From: Isachenkonia alkalipeptolytica
GTDB lineage: Bacteria > Bacillota > Clostridia > Peptostreptococcales > T1SED10-28
DNA length: 64,000 bases
NCBI RefSeq assembly: GCF_009910325.1
Contig: NZ_SUMG01000007.1
Coordinates: forward strand, 1 to 64,000
Direction of reading: 5' to 3'
Part shown: one piece after another, positions 9,604-18,299 of the stretch
Layout of the letters: each line of letters starts with the position of its first letter
Position numbering within the stretch: the stretch's first letter is position 1
Notes under the pieces: model-generated
The model's input: only the letters and a program-made list of their open reading frames with translations
Told to the model about the DNA's origin: nothing
Databases searched by the model: none
Program-made: the position numbers and the translations under genes

Positions 9604-9692
9604 GGGACGGTTCCCCTGGGAGCCTGATAAACTTTCCGGGCAAAAAAGATTTATTGCCCGTTGTAACGAGGTTGACAAAGGAGAACCGTCCT
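9604..9692. repeat. Nested inverted repeat (REP-like) in the SDR leader
   Basis: GGGACGGTTCCCCT (9604-9617) is inversely repeated as AGGAGAACCGTCCT (9679-9692). Between the arms sits a second hairpin, CGGGCAA/TTGCCCG (9637-9660). The words resemble palindromic repeats scattered through clostridial genomes. It would form a large stem-loop in the mRNA leader 35 bases before the dehydrogenase start. Confidence 0.55.
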
Positions 9693-9726
9693 CTTTTGCC
9701 CAAATAATATTAGGAGGTATGTATTT

Positions 9727-10464
9727 ATGAGATTAAAAGGAAAAGTAGCCATGGTAACAGGGTCCAGCCGAGGTATTGGAAACGCAGTTGCAAAGAAATA
9801 TTTAGAAGAAGGGGCCAAAGTAGTCCTGATCGACCGCGATGAAGAAGGCGTTAAAAAGTCCATTGAAGAAATGAAGCAGTACGGCGATGCGGTAGGATAC
9901 GCTATGGACGTAACTGACCGGGCTCGGGTTCAGGAAGTATTTGAAACCGTAGTAAAAGAGCACGGTACCCTGGACATCCTGGTAAACAATGCTGGAATTA
10001 CACAAGATGCCCAGCTTTATAAGATGAAGGAAGAGCAGTGGGACGCAGTAATTAACGTAAACCTAAAAGGCGTATTCAATTGCGCTCAGGAAGCGGTAAA
10101 AATTATGCGTGACAAGAAAACCGGTTCCATTATTAACATCTCCTCCGTTGTAGGCCTTTACGGAAACTTCGGTCAGGTAAACTATGCCGCAACAAAATCC
10201 GGTGTCATCGGTATGACGAAGACTATGGCTAAAGAAGTTGGCCGAAAGAACGTTACGGTAAATGCTGTAGCTCCCGGATTCATTATGACGGAAATGACTC
10301 AAAAAATGCCCGACAATGTATTGGACATGATGCGTGAAAAAGCACCCCTAGGACGACTAGGTGAGCCTGAAGATATCGCAAATGCTTGCTTATTCTTAGC
10401 TTCCGACGAAGCTCGATTCGTAACGGGAACAGTGCTTTCTGTAGACGGCGGCGTAGTACTATAA
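9727..10464 (+). CDS. Short-chain dehydrogenase, probable 3-hydroxybutyrate dehydrogenase / acetoacetyl-CoA reductase
   Basis: The 245-residue classical SDR has the cofactor motif TGSSRGIG at 11-18, NNAG near 88-91, catalytic Ser140, Tyr153 and Lys157, and the FabG-like NAVAPGFIMTEMT segment. AGGAGG precedes ATG. By sequence it could be a FabG-type 3-oxoacyl-ACP reductase, an acetoacetyl-CoA reductase or a 3-hydroxybutyrate dehydrogenase. The thiolase, CoA-transferase and GntP neighbours argue for C4 chemistry; there are no other fatty-acid synthesis genes nearby. An Asp after the second beta strand (VVLIDRDEEG) favours NAD(H), which suits an oxidative role. Confidence 0.85.
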   Translation: MRLKGKVAMVTGSSRGIGNAVAKKYLEEGAKVVLIDRDEEGVKKSIEEMKQYGDAVGYAMDVTDRARVQEVFETVVKEHGTLDILVNNAGITQDAQLYKMKEEQWDAVINVNLKGVFNCAQEAVKIMRDKKTGSIINISSVVGLYGNFGQVNYAATKSGVIGMTKTMAKEVGRKNVTVNAVAPGFIMTEMTQKMPDNVLDMMREKAPLGRLGEPEDIANACLFLASDEARFVTGTVLSVDGGVVL

Positions 10465-10545
10465 GCCATCCCCTAAGATGAATCGGTTGAAACCTTTAAC
10501 TATTGCATTTTACTAACCTTCAACCGAAAACCGATACAAACAACA

Positions 10546-10600
10546 CAACAAGTTTATACAAATAATGCAACAAGTTTATACAGATAACGCAACAATTGGG
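10546..10600. repeat. 22-bp tandem repeat
   Basis: CAACAAGTTTATACARATAA-type units start at 10546 and 10568, with a partial third copy at 10590. It is non-coding, in the 336-bp gap between the SDR gene and the gate-domain gene. Confidence 0.75.
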
Positions 10601-10641
10601 CGGTTGCAATGAATGACCGCATTTCCAGGTAAAACATATGG

Positions 10642-10680
10642 AAAAGGCAAATAGATCCCCCTTCTATTTGCCTTTTAATT
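10642..10680 (+). terminator. Intrinsic terminator after the SDR gene
   Basis: AAAAGGCAAATAG pairs with CTATTTGCCTTTT around a nine-base loop. Degenerate ATTTGCC/ATTTGTC words continue just downstream to about 10735. Confidence 0.7.
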
Positions 10681-10740
10681 TGTCGGCTTTCATTTGTCGG
10701 TTTTTATTTGCCTCTTCTATTTGCCGCTTTTTATTGTATT

Positions 10741-10757
10741 TTGGGCAAATATTTGCT
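10741..10757 (+). promoter_or_regulatory. Candidate sigma-54 promoter of the gate-domain gene
   Basis: TTGGGCAAATATTTGCT has exact GG-N10-GC spacing and a perfect TTGCT -12 box, but a weaker -24 box (TTGGGCA against TTGGCAC). It lies 44 bases before the TTG start. It would add the gene to the regulon of the neighbouring activator. Confidence 0.55.
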
Positions 10758-10800
10758 ATATTAATAAAGATACGCAACGACTAGAAAAGGTGGTGCTCCC

Positions 10801-11751
10801 TTGCAACAGGTAATTGATATGATTTTAGATTCCGGTGCCCGAGGCATCGATTTATCCCTGTACTTAATAATGCCCATCATGGTAACCATGATGGCGATCA
10901 TGAAGGTTTTGGAGGAAAAAAACGTTTTAAATAAAGTCGCCGTGGTTTTTTCCCCCCTGCTGCTGATTTTCGGTCTTCCGGGCCTGGGAGTTTTTGCCTT
11001 GATCCAAATTCTTTTTATTTCCTTCGCCGCCCCGGTGGCCACGTTGAAGGTTATGGAAATGCGCCCTTCTATCAGCGACGCCAGAATTGCTGCTACTTTG
11101 GCCGCGATTCTCGTTATGGCCCAGGCCAATGCCACCTTCCCCTTAGCGGCGGTGGGGCTAAACCTTCCGATCAATATCCTGACTTCTATTCCCGCAGGGC
11201 TTTTGGCAAGTTTTATTGCCTTTAAAATGTGTGTGAAGCTGGACCTCCACCATCCTGCAAAGGAAGATCCTTCCGAATCCGAGGAAGAGGAAGATACCGG
11301 AAAGCAAAAAAAGAAGTTCATTCCTCTGCTTTTCAAAGGCGGAGAAGAGGGACTACAAATCACATTGAAATCCATTCCGCCATTGATCCTGGCAATTTTA
11401 ATGGTTAATATCTTTGAAATGGCAGGGATTATCGACATACTGGAAACGATTATGGCACCGCTCTTAACCCTAATCGGTATTCCAAGCATCGCGGTCCTTC
11501 CCATCGTTACCAAGTTTATCGCGGGGGGCACCGCCATGATGGCCATTATCCTGGATATTATGGAAGAAGGTCTGATGACCGTCTCGGAGTTAAACCGCAT
11601 GGCGGGCTTTACCATGAATCCCCTGGATCCCGTGGGACTTGCGGTACTCATGGCCACAGGCCCCCGGGTGGCCAAGGTGGCGCGACCGGCGATAATCGCC
11701 GCAGTGATCGGTATTGTTTTTCGAGGATTCCTTCATATTCTCATTTTTTAG
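10801..11751 (+). CDS. Nucleoside-recognition (Gate) domain membrane protein
   Basis: This 316-residue membrane protein has two related hydrophobic halves (about residues 15-145 and 190-316) joined by a highly charged linker (about 155-185, SESEEEEDTGKQKKK). The pattern fits the Gate/nucleoside-recognition family that includes SpmA/SpmB-like and transporter-associated proteins. The start is TTG with AAAGGTGG upstream. Its candidate -24/-12 promoter suggests a role with the 3-hydroxybutyrate genes, perhaps uptake or export of an organic acid. The substrate is not determinable from sequence. Confidence 0.75.
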   Translation: MQQVIDMILDSGARGIDLSLYLIMPIMVTMMAIMKVLEEKNVLNKVAVVFSPLLLIFGLPGLGVFALIQILFISFAAPVATLKVMEMRPSISDARIAATLAAILVMAQANATFPLAAVGLNLPINILTSIPAGLLASFIAFKMCVKLDLHHPAKEDPSESEEEEDTGKQKKKFIPLLFKGGEEGLQITLKSIPPLILAILMVNIFEMAGIIDILETIMAPLLTLIGIPSIAVLPIVTKFIAGGTAMMAIILDIMEEGLMTVSELNRMAGFTMNPLDPVGLAVLMATGPRVAKVARPAIIAAVIGIVFRGFLHILIF

Positions 11752-11818
11752 TTTAGCCGAAGGAATCATTCCCATCCCCCTTACAAACCCTATATGAGAT
11801 TTTTTCCCCTTAAAAAAA

Positions 11819-11849
11819 ACGGCTGACCTTAAAGGGTCGCCGTCTTTTT
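11819..11849. terminator. Terminator between convergent genes
   Basis: ACGGCTGACC pairs with GGGTCGCCGT with a short loop; five T residues follow on the + strand and eight A residues precede it, so it can serve both convergent genes. Confidence 0.85.
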
Positions 11850-11898
11850 ATTAAGTGTTTTACTTAATGAATTGAACTGAAACACGATCTTTGAGCCT

Positions 11899-12981
11899 TT
11901 ACTCCTCCTGAGTTTCGCTTTCCTTCGCATTTTTTCGAGCATCCTCCAATCCTTTTAACGGGTCTCTTTTCCCGTCATCACAGGCAATCTCTCTTAACTC
12001 ATTTACCTGATCTTCCTTACCAAGGACAATCATCGAGTCTCCCATTTCCAATATTTCATCGGAGCTGGGGTTCAGTCTCGGTTGAAATTCTCCGGTTTTT
12101 CGAATGGCCAATACAATTAACCCCGTCCGCTCAGGAATTTTCGCCTCTTTTAGACTCTGTCCCTTTAAACTGGAGCCTTCACAGATTACCACATCTTCCA
12201 AGTCCAGCACCACGTCCCCGGCATGGGTAATGATATCCAAAAAAGAAATAATAGAAGGCCGGATCACAAAGGAGGCCATACGCATCCCGCCGATCACATT
12301 AGGGGAGATGGTGTTATTGGCTCCTGCTTTTTTGAGTTTTTCTCGGGACGTGCTTTCCACCGACCTGGAAACAATATAAAGCTTGGGATTCATCTGTCTT
12401 GCGGTAAGCACAGCAAACACATTGGCAGAGTCCTTCGGTAGGCTTGAAACCAGGCCCTTGGCTTTATAAATCTGTGCTTTTTCCAAATCCTCTTCATGGG
12501 TTCCGTCTCCTTGAATCACCAGAACCCCTCGTTCTTCCAGTTCTTTTACGATCCGCTCCCTAATTTCGATGACTACAAAGTCCACTTTACTGTTTTCAAA
12601 TTGTTTAATCACACTTTGTCCTGTTTCTCCTGCGCCGCAAAGTATGTAGTGATCTTTTAATTCTTTGATCTGTTTATCCATCTTCCGCCTCCTCCAGGAT
12701 TCTTTAAATGTCCCCTCTAACAACAGGCCTACCGCAGAGGTCACAGCATAACCCACGGTACCGAGGCCCATAACAATGATCAGCATGGAAAAATATTTTG
12801 CCTGATCCGTCATCTCTCCCACTTCGGTATACCCTACCGTGGATATGGTTATTACCGTCATATACAGGGCGTCCACAAAGCTTACATCCAGTAACATCTG
12901 ATAACCAATGGTCCCGAAGGTCAGCACCATCACAATTATAACAATAACAATCATCAGTTTTTGTTGTTCTTTTAAGAGCAA
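11899..12981 (-). CDS. K+ channel with RCK (TrkA-N/TrkA-C) domains
   Basis: The 360-residue protein has two membrane helices flanking a pore loop with the K+ filter TVGYTE (near residue 49). A RCK/TrkA-N Rossmann domain starts near 108 (HYILCGAGETGQSV) and a TrkA-C domain covers about 245-330. This is the MthK-like architecture: a tetrameric K+ channel gated by cytoplasmic ligand binding. The start is TTG preceded by GAGGTGAG. The C-terminus is a charged, low-complexity tail. It is monocistronic, ending at a bidirectional terminator. Confidence 0.9.
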   Translation of the reverse strand: MLLKEQQKLMIVIVIIVMVLTFGTIGYQMLLDVSFVDALYMTVITISTVGYTEVGEMTDQAKYFSMLIIVMGLGTVGYAVTSAVGLLLEGTFKESWRRRKMDKQIKELKDHYILCGAGETGQSVIKQFENSKVDFVVIEIRERIVKELEERGVLVIQGDGTHEEDLEKAQIYKAKGLVSSLPKDSANVFAVLTARQMNPKLYIVSRSVESTSREKLKKAGANNTISPNVIGGMRMASFVIRPSIISFLDIITHAGDVVLDLEDVVICEGSSLKGQSLKEAKIPERTGLIVLAIRKTGEFQPRLNPSSDEILEMGDSMIVLGKEDQVNELREIACDDGKRDPLKGLEDARKNAKESETQEE

Positions 12982-13055
12982 TCAGCTCACCTCTTCTCCT
13001 GATTCATTCTAGTAATATTCTTACCACAAATCCCATGGATATAAACAAAAAGAAA

Positions 13056-13086
13056 GTGTACCACAGGGTCCGACCCCCTGGTACAT
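13056..13086. repeat. REP palindrome, copy 1
   Basis: 31-bp palindrome of the GTGTACCAGGGGGTC family, centre C, with a left arm reading CCACAGGGTC. It lies ten bases after the DUF1015 stop and is flanked by A and T runs, so it can act as that gene's terminator. Confidence 0.9.
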
Positions 13087-13096
13087 TTTTGATTTA

Positions 13097-14347
13097 TTAC
13101 TCTTCCAGTAAATAAACGAATAAACCGCTTCTGAGTTTCGGCTCGAACCAGGTGGACTTCGGGGGCATTACTTCCCCGGCATCGGAAATGGCAAACAGGT
13201 CCTCAATCGGGGTGGGATACATGGAAAAGGCTACTTTCATATCTTCGTTGACCCGTTTTTCCAAGGCCTTCAATCCCCGGATCCCGCCGACAAAATCAAT
13301 GCGCTTATCGGTTCTCGGATCTTCTATACCCAGTAGGGGCTTTAAGAGATTTTCCTGTAAAATACTGACGTCTAAACGCTTAATAGGATCCGAGTCATCT
13401 ACAATGGCATCCTTCGCGGTAAGTTTGTACCACTGATTCTCCAGATACATTCCGAATTCGTGGAGTTTTTCCGGCCTGTAAGGCTCTTTGCCGGAGGATT
13501 TTTCCAGATCGAAATTCTCCTTGATTTTATCGAGGAACGCCTCCCGGCTATGGCCGTTTAGGTCTTTAACCACCCGGTTATAATCCATAATCAACAGCTC
13601 ATCATGGGGGAAAATCACCGCCATCATGTAGTTAAAGGGTTCCTCTCCGGTGTAATCGGGATTCAGCTCCCGTCTTGAAAGCCCCACCTTGGTGGCGGAG
13701 GCCGTTCGGTGATGGCCATCGGCGATGTAGAGATTCGGGACCTGTTCAAATAGATCTTCCAGGGTCTCTACCACCCCTTTTTCATCCACCACCCACAATT
13801 GATGACGAATTTGATCCTCGGAAACAAAATCATACTCGGTATCATTTTTATCGATCCACTCTTCGATGATCTCGTTAATCTTATCTTGAGACCGATAGGC
13901 GAAAAATACAGGCTCGGTGTTGGCATTGGTTACATCAAAATGATTGATTCGATCCTCTTCTTTTTCCGGCCGGGTATGCTCATGCTTTTTGATCACATCA
14001 CTCAGATAGTCGTCAATGGACGCTCTTGCTACGATTCCCGTCTGGGCTCTGCCATCCATAATTTGTCGGTAAATATAGTATTTCGGCTCCTGATCCTTCA
14101 ACAGCACCCCCCGGCCCATCATGTCCATTAAGTTTTCTCTGGCTTTCGCGTATACTTGGTGGTCATAGGGACTGATATCTTCATCCAAATCAATTTCCGA
14201 ACGACTGACATGCAAGAAACTGTTCGGTTTGTCCTTTGCCATCTCCGCTGCTTCCTCCCGGTTCATAACGTCATAGGGGAGAGCGGATACCTCCTCTACC
14301 TCCTCAGGCTTTGGTCTAACCGCCGCAAAGGGTTTTACTACTGCCAT
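13097..14347 (-). CDS. DUF1015 family protein in a serine-synthesis cluster
   Basis: This 416-residue soluble protein matches DUF1015: VKPFAAVRP at the start, ALPYDVM, SFLHVSRSE, and a central IADGHHRTASA motif near residue 220. DGHHR-type motifs are also found in ParB-like proteins, some of which (SbnI, SerK) phosphorylate free serine; that comparison is from memory. The gene is the third in a same-strand set with an aminotransferase and serA, separated by 60-150 bases. The neighbourhood points to serine metabolism but no activity is proven. AAGGAGGG precedes ATG. The leader (14388-14470) contains degenerate CATTCYYATCAYATTCTTTT repeats. Confidence 0.8.
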   Translation of the reverse strand: MAVVKPFAAVRPKPEEVEEVSALPYDVMNREEAAEMAKDKPNSFLHVSRSEIDLDEDISPYDHQVYAKARENLMDMMGRGVLLKDQEPKYYIYRQIMDGRAQTGIVARASIDDYLSDVIKKHEHTRPEKEEDRINHFDVTNANTEPVFFAYRSQDKINEIIEEWIDKNDTEYDFVSEDQIRHQLWVVDEKGVVETLEDLFEQVPNLYIADGHHRTASATKVGLSRRELNPDYTGEEPFNYMMAVIFPHDELLIMDYNRVVKDLNGHSREAFLDKIKENFDLEKSSGKEPYRPEKLHEFGMYLENQWYKLTAKDAIVDDSDPIKRLDVSILQENLLKPLLGIEDPRTDKRIDFVGGIRGLKALEKRVNEDMKVAFSMYPTPIEDLFAISDAGEVMPPKSTWFEPKLRSGLFVYLLEE

Positions 14348-14495
14348 AAGATTCCCTCCTTTTATTCTTTGGATTTTCTTGAAATTTCCTAAGGATTCGC
14401 TTCAGATTCTTTTTTCATTCCTATCATATTCTTTTCCCATTCCCATCACATTCTTTTCCCATTATTTCCGATTCCCTCCGATCTCTCCGGAAATC

Positions 14496-15410
14496 CTACA
14501 GATCGAAAAATTCTTTTGCGATTTTGATAATCTCTTCCCCGATTTTTTCCTGGGCTTCCGTGGTGGCCGCGCCGATATGGGGACTGAGGGAGATCTTTTC
14601 ATGATTGTAGATTTCCTCTTTTTCCAGAGGTTCGTCTTCAAAGACATCCAGGGCTGCCGCTGCAACTTTTCCGCTGTCCAACGCCTTTAACAGAGCATCC
14701 TCCGACAGCACGCCGCCTCTTGCGCAATTGATGACATAAACCCCGTCCTTCATCATATCAAAGGCCTTCTCATCGAGAATCGCCCCCACCTTAGGATTGT
14801 AGGGAGCATGGATACTGATAACATCTGCGTTTTTTAACAGCGCTTCCTTTGAAAGATACTGATAATGTTCATAGCCTTCCACGGGACCGGATCTTTTGGT
14901 ATAAGCGACTTTCATCCCGATACCATAGGCTTTTTCCGCCGCAGCCCGGCCCATCCGACCGAAACCGATAATTCCCAGGGTCTTTCCTTCAAGCTCCATA
15001 CCGGTGTATTGTTTTTTCATCCACTTTCCCTTCCGCATGGTCACATTGGACTGATGGAGATGTCTGGCAAGACTCAGCATATGTCCCAGAACCAGCTCTC
15101 CAACCGCGGTGGTACTGGCATCGGGAGTGTTTTTCACCGTTATGCCCTTCTCTTCTGCAAAAGCTTTATCTATATTATCAATCCCAACCCCTGCACGGAT
15201 AATCAGTTTCAGCTTTCCGCTTTCTAAAGCGCTCTTTAGCACCTCTTTCCTTAACTTCGTAGCGGAACGGACAATAATCCCGTCGAAATCCTTGATTTTC
15301 TCCTTCAGCGCCTCAGGATCGTAGTGCTCTTCCGTCACCTCAATATTCAGATCCTTCAGGGCCTGTACCGATTGGTCGTCGATTTTGTCATTGGCTAGTA
15401 TTTTAATCAT
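14496..15410 (-). CDS. serA: D-3-phosphoglycerate dehydrogenase, short form without ACT domain
   Basis: This enzyme oxidises 3-phosphoglycerate to 3-phosphohydroxypyruvate, the first step of serine synthesis. The 304-residue protein has the 2-hydroxyacid dehydrogenase layout: GIIVRSATKL early, NAD motif LGIIGFGRMGRAAA near 145, and catalytic Arg (NCARGG), Glu (DVFEDEP) and His (LSPHIGAAT). It lacks the C-terminal ACT domain, so serine feedback through ACT is not expected. It lies 60 bases after the aminotransferase gene and is followed by DUF1015. Confidence 0.9.
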   Translation of the reverse strand: MIKILANDKIDDQSVQALKDLNIEVTEEHYDPEALKEKIKDFDGIIVRSATKLRKEVLKSALESGKLKLIIRAGVGIDNIDKAFAEEKGITVKNTPDASTTAVGELVLGHMLSLARHLHQSNVTMRKGKWMKKQYTGMELEGKTLGIIGFGRMGRAAAEKAYGIGMKVAYTKRSGPVEGYEHYQYLSKEALLKNADVISIHAPYNPKVGAILDEKAFDMMKDGVYVINCARGGVLSEDALLKALDSGKVAAAALDVFEDEPLEKEEIYNHEKISLSPHIGAATTEAQEKIGEEIIKIAKEFFDL

Positions 15411-15470
15411 CTAATTCGCCTCCGTTTTCCAGTGTGTTTGTCTGCTGTTTTTCCTTCTACCCCGTTGCCT

Positions 15471-16541
15471 TTACTCCATTAGCTCCTCGATAAGGGCTAA
15501 CAGCTCTTTCACTTCCTCCATGGTAGTATCTGCCATGTGGGCAATTCTGAAGGTCTTTTCCTTTAAGTCTCCATATCCGTTAGAAATCGCATAACCCCGC
15601 TCTCCCAGCTTCCGGTTTAGCTCCTTCACATTGATGCCCCGGGTGTTCCTTACTGTGGTTAGCGTGTTGGATGCATAGGGTTCTTCCGCAAACAGTTCAA
15701 AATGTTCCTTCGCCCAAGAGCGTACATGATCCGCCATTTCCCGGTGGCGATTGAATCGGTTCTCCAGCCCCTCCCGGTTCAGGATCTTGTCCAATTGATA
15801 ATCCAGGGCGTACATATGGGAAATTGACGGGGTGGATGGGTACTGGTAGTCCTTTTTCTGAATCGTATCATAAAGGCTCAGCAAATCTAGATAGAATCCC
15901 CGGTGTTCCACTTCCCTCGCCCGTTCCATCGCCTTTTTCGAGAAGGATGCAATCGCCATTCCCGGCGGCAGTCCCAGGCATTTTTGCGTTGAGGTGATGC
16001 CGATATCAACTCCCCATTCATCAAAGGGGATTTTCACGCCTCCCAGGGAGCTTACCGTATCCAGAGCAAAAACCACATCGGGATATTTTCTAATCACCTT
16101 GGATATTTCCTTTACGGGATTCATAATCCCTGTGGAAGTTTCATTATGGGTGATGGTGACCAGGTCATACTTCCCCGAAGCCAGGGCTTCCTCTACCATT
16201 TCCGGTGTGGTGTGTTTTCCCATGGGGGATTGGAATAAATCCGCCGGCACGTTGTTGCCCTTAGCCATCTTGTACCACCGATCCCCGAAGGCTCCGACGG
16301 AAAAAATCGCCGCCCGTTTTTTCGTGCAGGATTGGACCGCCCCTTCCATAAGTCCGCTTCCCGAAGTGGTGGAGAGTAAAATCTCCTCTTCGGTATACAT
16401 TACCTTTCGCATTTTATCAGAAATTCGTCGTTGCAGCTCCGATGCGTCCTTGGTTCTATGGCCGATCATCTGGGTACCCATTTTTTCCAATACGTCCGGA
16501 GATACCGTTACCGGTCCCGGAATAAACAATTTCTTTTTCAT
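15471..16541 (-). CDS. Class V aminotransferase, probable phosphoserine/serine-type
   Basis: The 356-residue PLP enzyme has the serine-pyruvate/alanine-glyoxylate aminotransferase fold: N-terminal FIPGPVTVSP, SGSGLMEGA for phosphate binding, Asp in ALDTVSSLGG and the Schiff-base lysine in GITSTQKCLGLPPG. Next to serA it most likely acts as phosphoserine aminotransferase, as such class V enzymes do in several Clostridia and Thermotogae (family knowledge). Serine-glyoxylate or alanine-glyoxylate transamination is the alternative. No serB homologue is in the window. AAGGAGG precedes ATG. Confidence 0.87.
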   Translation of the reverse strand: MKKKLFIPGPVTVSPDVLEKMGTQMIGHRTKDASELQRRISDKMRKVMYTEEEILLSTTSGSGLMEGAVQSCTKKRAAIFSVGAFGDRWYKMAKGNNVPADLFQSPMGKHTTPEMVEEALASGKYDLVTITHNETSTGIMNPVKEISKVIRKYPDVVFALDTVSSLGGVKIPFDEWGVDIGITSTQKCLGLPPGMAIASFSKKAMERAREVEHRGFYLDLLSLYDTIQKKDYQYPSTPSISHMYALDYQLDKILNREGLENRFNRHREMADHVRSWAKEHFELFAEEPYASNTLTTVRNTRGINVKELNRKLGERGYAISNGYGDLKEKTFRIAHMADTTMEEVKELLALIEELME

Positions 16542-16737
16542 TTGCTTTTCCTCCTTCTGTTTTTTGCTCGTCAGATTTTTGTTGGATTTTGTCTGCTTTC
16601 TGTATGTTATACCTACCGCGGGGAACCTTAACTCCTCCGTGGATAATAATCTAAATCTTCTAATAATCTTTATTTACCCATAAATGACTGTTTTAAAATA
16701 TACTTTAGCAGTTCTTTTCAACGCCGGTACTCAAAAA

Positions 16738-16768
16738 GTGTACCAGGGGGTCGGACCCTGTGGTACAA
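16738..16768. repeat. REP palindrome, copy 2
   Basis: Centre-G orientation (GGGTCGGACCC). It is the exact reverse complement of copy 1 across the core. It is paired with copy 3 five bases away. Confidence 0.9.
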
Positions 16769-16773
16769 AAAAA

Positions 16774-16804
16774 GTGTACCAAGGGGTCCGACCCCCTGGT
16801 ACAC
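16774..16804. repeat. REP palindrome, copy 3
   Basis: Centre-C orientation with left arm CCAAGGGGTC, followed by a run of T. Copies 2 and 3 form an inverted doublet 14 bases beyond the stop of the ABC ATPase gene. Confidence 0.9.
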
Positions 16805-16817
16805 TTTTTTTAACCTT

Positions 16818-17609
16818 TTAAAATTGTATTTCTCCGAGAAAAGCCTGTAACCTTGGGTTTTTCGGGTTTTCGAATAATTCCGACGGGGTTCCGGTCTCCT
16901 CAATAACACCGTCGTTTAAATAAATCACTTTATCCGCAACTTCCCGGGCAAAGCCCATTTCATGGGTGACGATGATCATCGTCATGCCGTCCTGGGCTAA
17001 GTCTTTCATAACGCCCAGCACCTCGCCCACCAGCTCCGGATCCAGGGCCGAAGTGGGCTCGTCGAAGAGCATGACCTTCGGCTCCATGGCCAGGGCTCGG
17101 GCGATGGCTACCCGCTGCTGCTGTCCTCCGGAGAGCATGGCGGGGTATTCCTCTTCCTTATCCGATAGGCCGACTTTTTCCAAAAGCTTTAATGCCAGCG
17201 CTCTGGCCTCTTCCTTTTCCATCCCCTTGACGGTAACCGGACCCTCCATCACATTTTCGATGGCGGTTTTATGGGGAAACAGATGAAAACGCTGAAATAC
17301 CATTCCCACTTTTTGACGCATGGCATTGATAGCCTGAGGGGTCTCTTCCACCTTTTCCCCTTCGATCAGAATATCTCCTCGATTCTTTTTCTCCAGATAA
17401 TTAATGCACCGTAGAAGGGTACTTTTTCCCGAACCGCTGGAGCCGATCATACAAACCACTTCCCCCTCCTCCACGGTCATGTTGATTCCCTTCAATACTT
17501 CCAGTTCTCCGAAGTATTTGTGAAGATTTTTCGTTTCAATCATGGGGGTGGACTTACTCGGGTTTTGATGCTGATCCCGGGTCCCCTTTTCTATAATTTT
17601 ATCGCTCAT
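16818..17609 (-). CDS. Polar amino-acid ABC transporter ATPase
   Basis: The 263-residue ATPase has Walker [10 protein letters not shown], signature [15 protein letters not shown], Walker [14 protein letters not shown] and the switch His in IIVTHEMG: a complete GlnQ/HisP-type subunit. The gene overlaps the permease end by 11 bases, indicating translational coupling. About 22 polar residues precede the usual family start ([12 protein letters not shown]), so an internal ATG start is possible, although the first ATG has GAGG upstream. It is the last gene of the operon, followed by the REP doublet. Confidence 0.92.
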   Translation of the reverse strand: MSDKIIEKGTRDQHQNPSKSTPMIETKNLHKYFGELEVLKGINMTVEEGEVVCMIGSSGSGKSTLLRCINYLEKKNRGDILIEGEKVEETPQAINAMRQKVGMVFQRFHLFPHKTAIENVMEGPVTVKGMEKEEARALALKLLEKVGLSDKEEEYPAMLSGGQQQRVAIARALAMEPKVMLFDEPTSALDPELVGEVLGVMKDLAQDGMTMIIVTHEMGFAREVADKVIYLNDGVIEETGTPSELFENPKNPRLQAFLGEIQF

Positions 17610-18288
17610 ATACTTTCAACCTCTTTTCTAATCTTAGCAGTGCTTTGCTCAGAATCGTTGTAATCAGCATGTAGTACAGTCCCGCCACAAAGAATATGGG
17701 CCAGGGATTAAAGGTTGCCGCTACAAACTGTCGCGTAAGCATTAAGGTCTCCGTAATGGTGATGGCACTGGCCAGGGATGAGTCTTTAATCGCAATGATA
17801 AACTGATTTCCCAAAGAGGGGACCGATCGTTTAAATGCCTGGGGCAAGGTGATCCGCTTCATGGCCTGCCATTTGTTCATCCCCAGAGAAATCGCCGCTT
17901 CCCGCTGGCCGCCGTCAATGGATTCGATGGCTCCACGGAAGATCTCGCTGATATAGGCCCCGCTGTGAAAAGCCAGACCGATGGCAGCGGAGATAAAAGG
18001 GGAAAAAGTGATTCCGATCTCCGGCAAAGCGTTGAAAATAAAGATCAACTGCAGCAGTAAGGGGGTTCCCCGTACAATGCTGATATACACATCGATGACT
18101 TTTTCCAGGGGTTTGATTTTCGTCATTTTAAACAAGGTGGCGGTCAGTCCGAAGACGGTTCCCAACACAATGGATAACACCGATAACTGCAAGGTCATCA
18201 TAACCCCGGGAATAAAACGGGGGATATAGATAAAGACTACTTCAAAAAACTCCTGCATATTTTGTATGAACTCACTGATTAACTCCAA
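17599..18288 (-). CDS. Polar amino-acid ABC transporter permease
   Basis: 229 residues with about five membrane segments and the EAA loop [19 protein letters not shown] that docks on the ATPase. It belongs to the HisM/GlnP family of polar amino-acid permeases. The start is TTG with AGGAGG upstream, 11 bases after the binding-protein stop. A single permease gene implies a homodimer. Confidence 0.92.
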   Translation of the reverse strand: MELISEFIQNMQEFFEVVFIYIPRFIPGVMMTLQLSVLSIVLGTVFGLTATLFKMTKIKPLEKVIDVYISIVRGTPLLLQLIFIFNALPEIGITFSPFISAAIGLAFHSGAYISEIFRGAIESIDGGQREAAISLGMNKWQAMKRITLPQAFKRSVPSLGNQFIIAIKDSSLASAITITETLMLTRQFVAATFNPWPIFFVAGLYYMLITTILSKALLRLEKRLKVYER

Positions 18289-18299
18289 GTTCTGTCCTC

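Noticed and set aside
10761-11675. Long (304-codon) minus frame opposite the gate-domain gene
   Set aside because: Shadow of the real + strand membrane protein; composition is unnatural and no start signal is present.
16542-16730. Possible T-box leader before the aminotransferase gene
   Set aside because: The conserved T-box word (GGTGGNACCGCG) is absent; only a loose CCGCGG was found.
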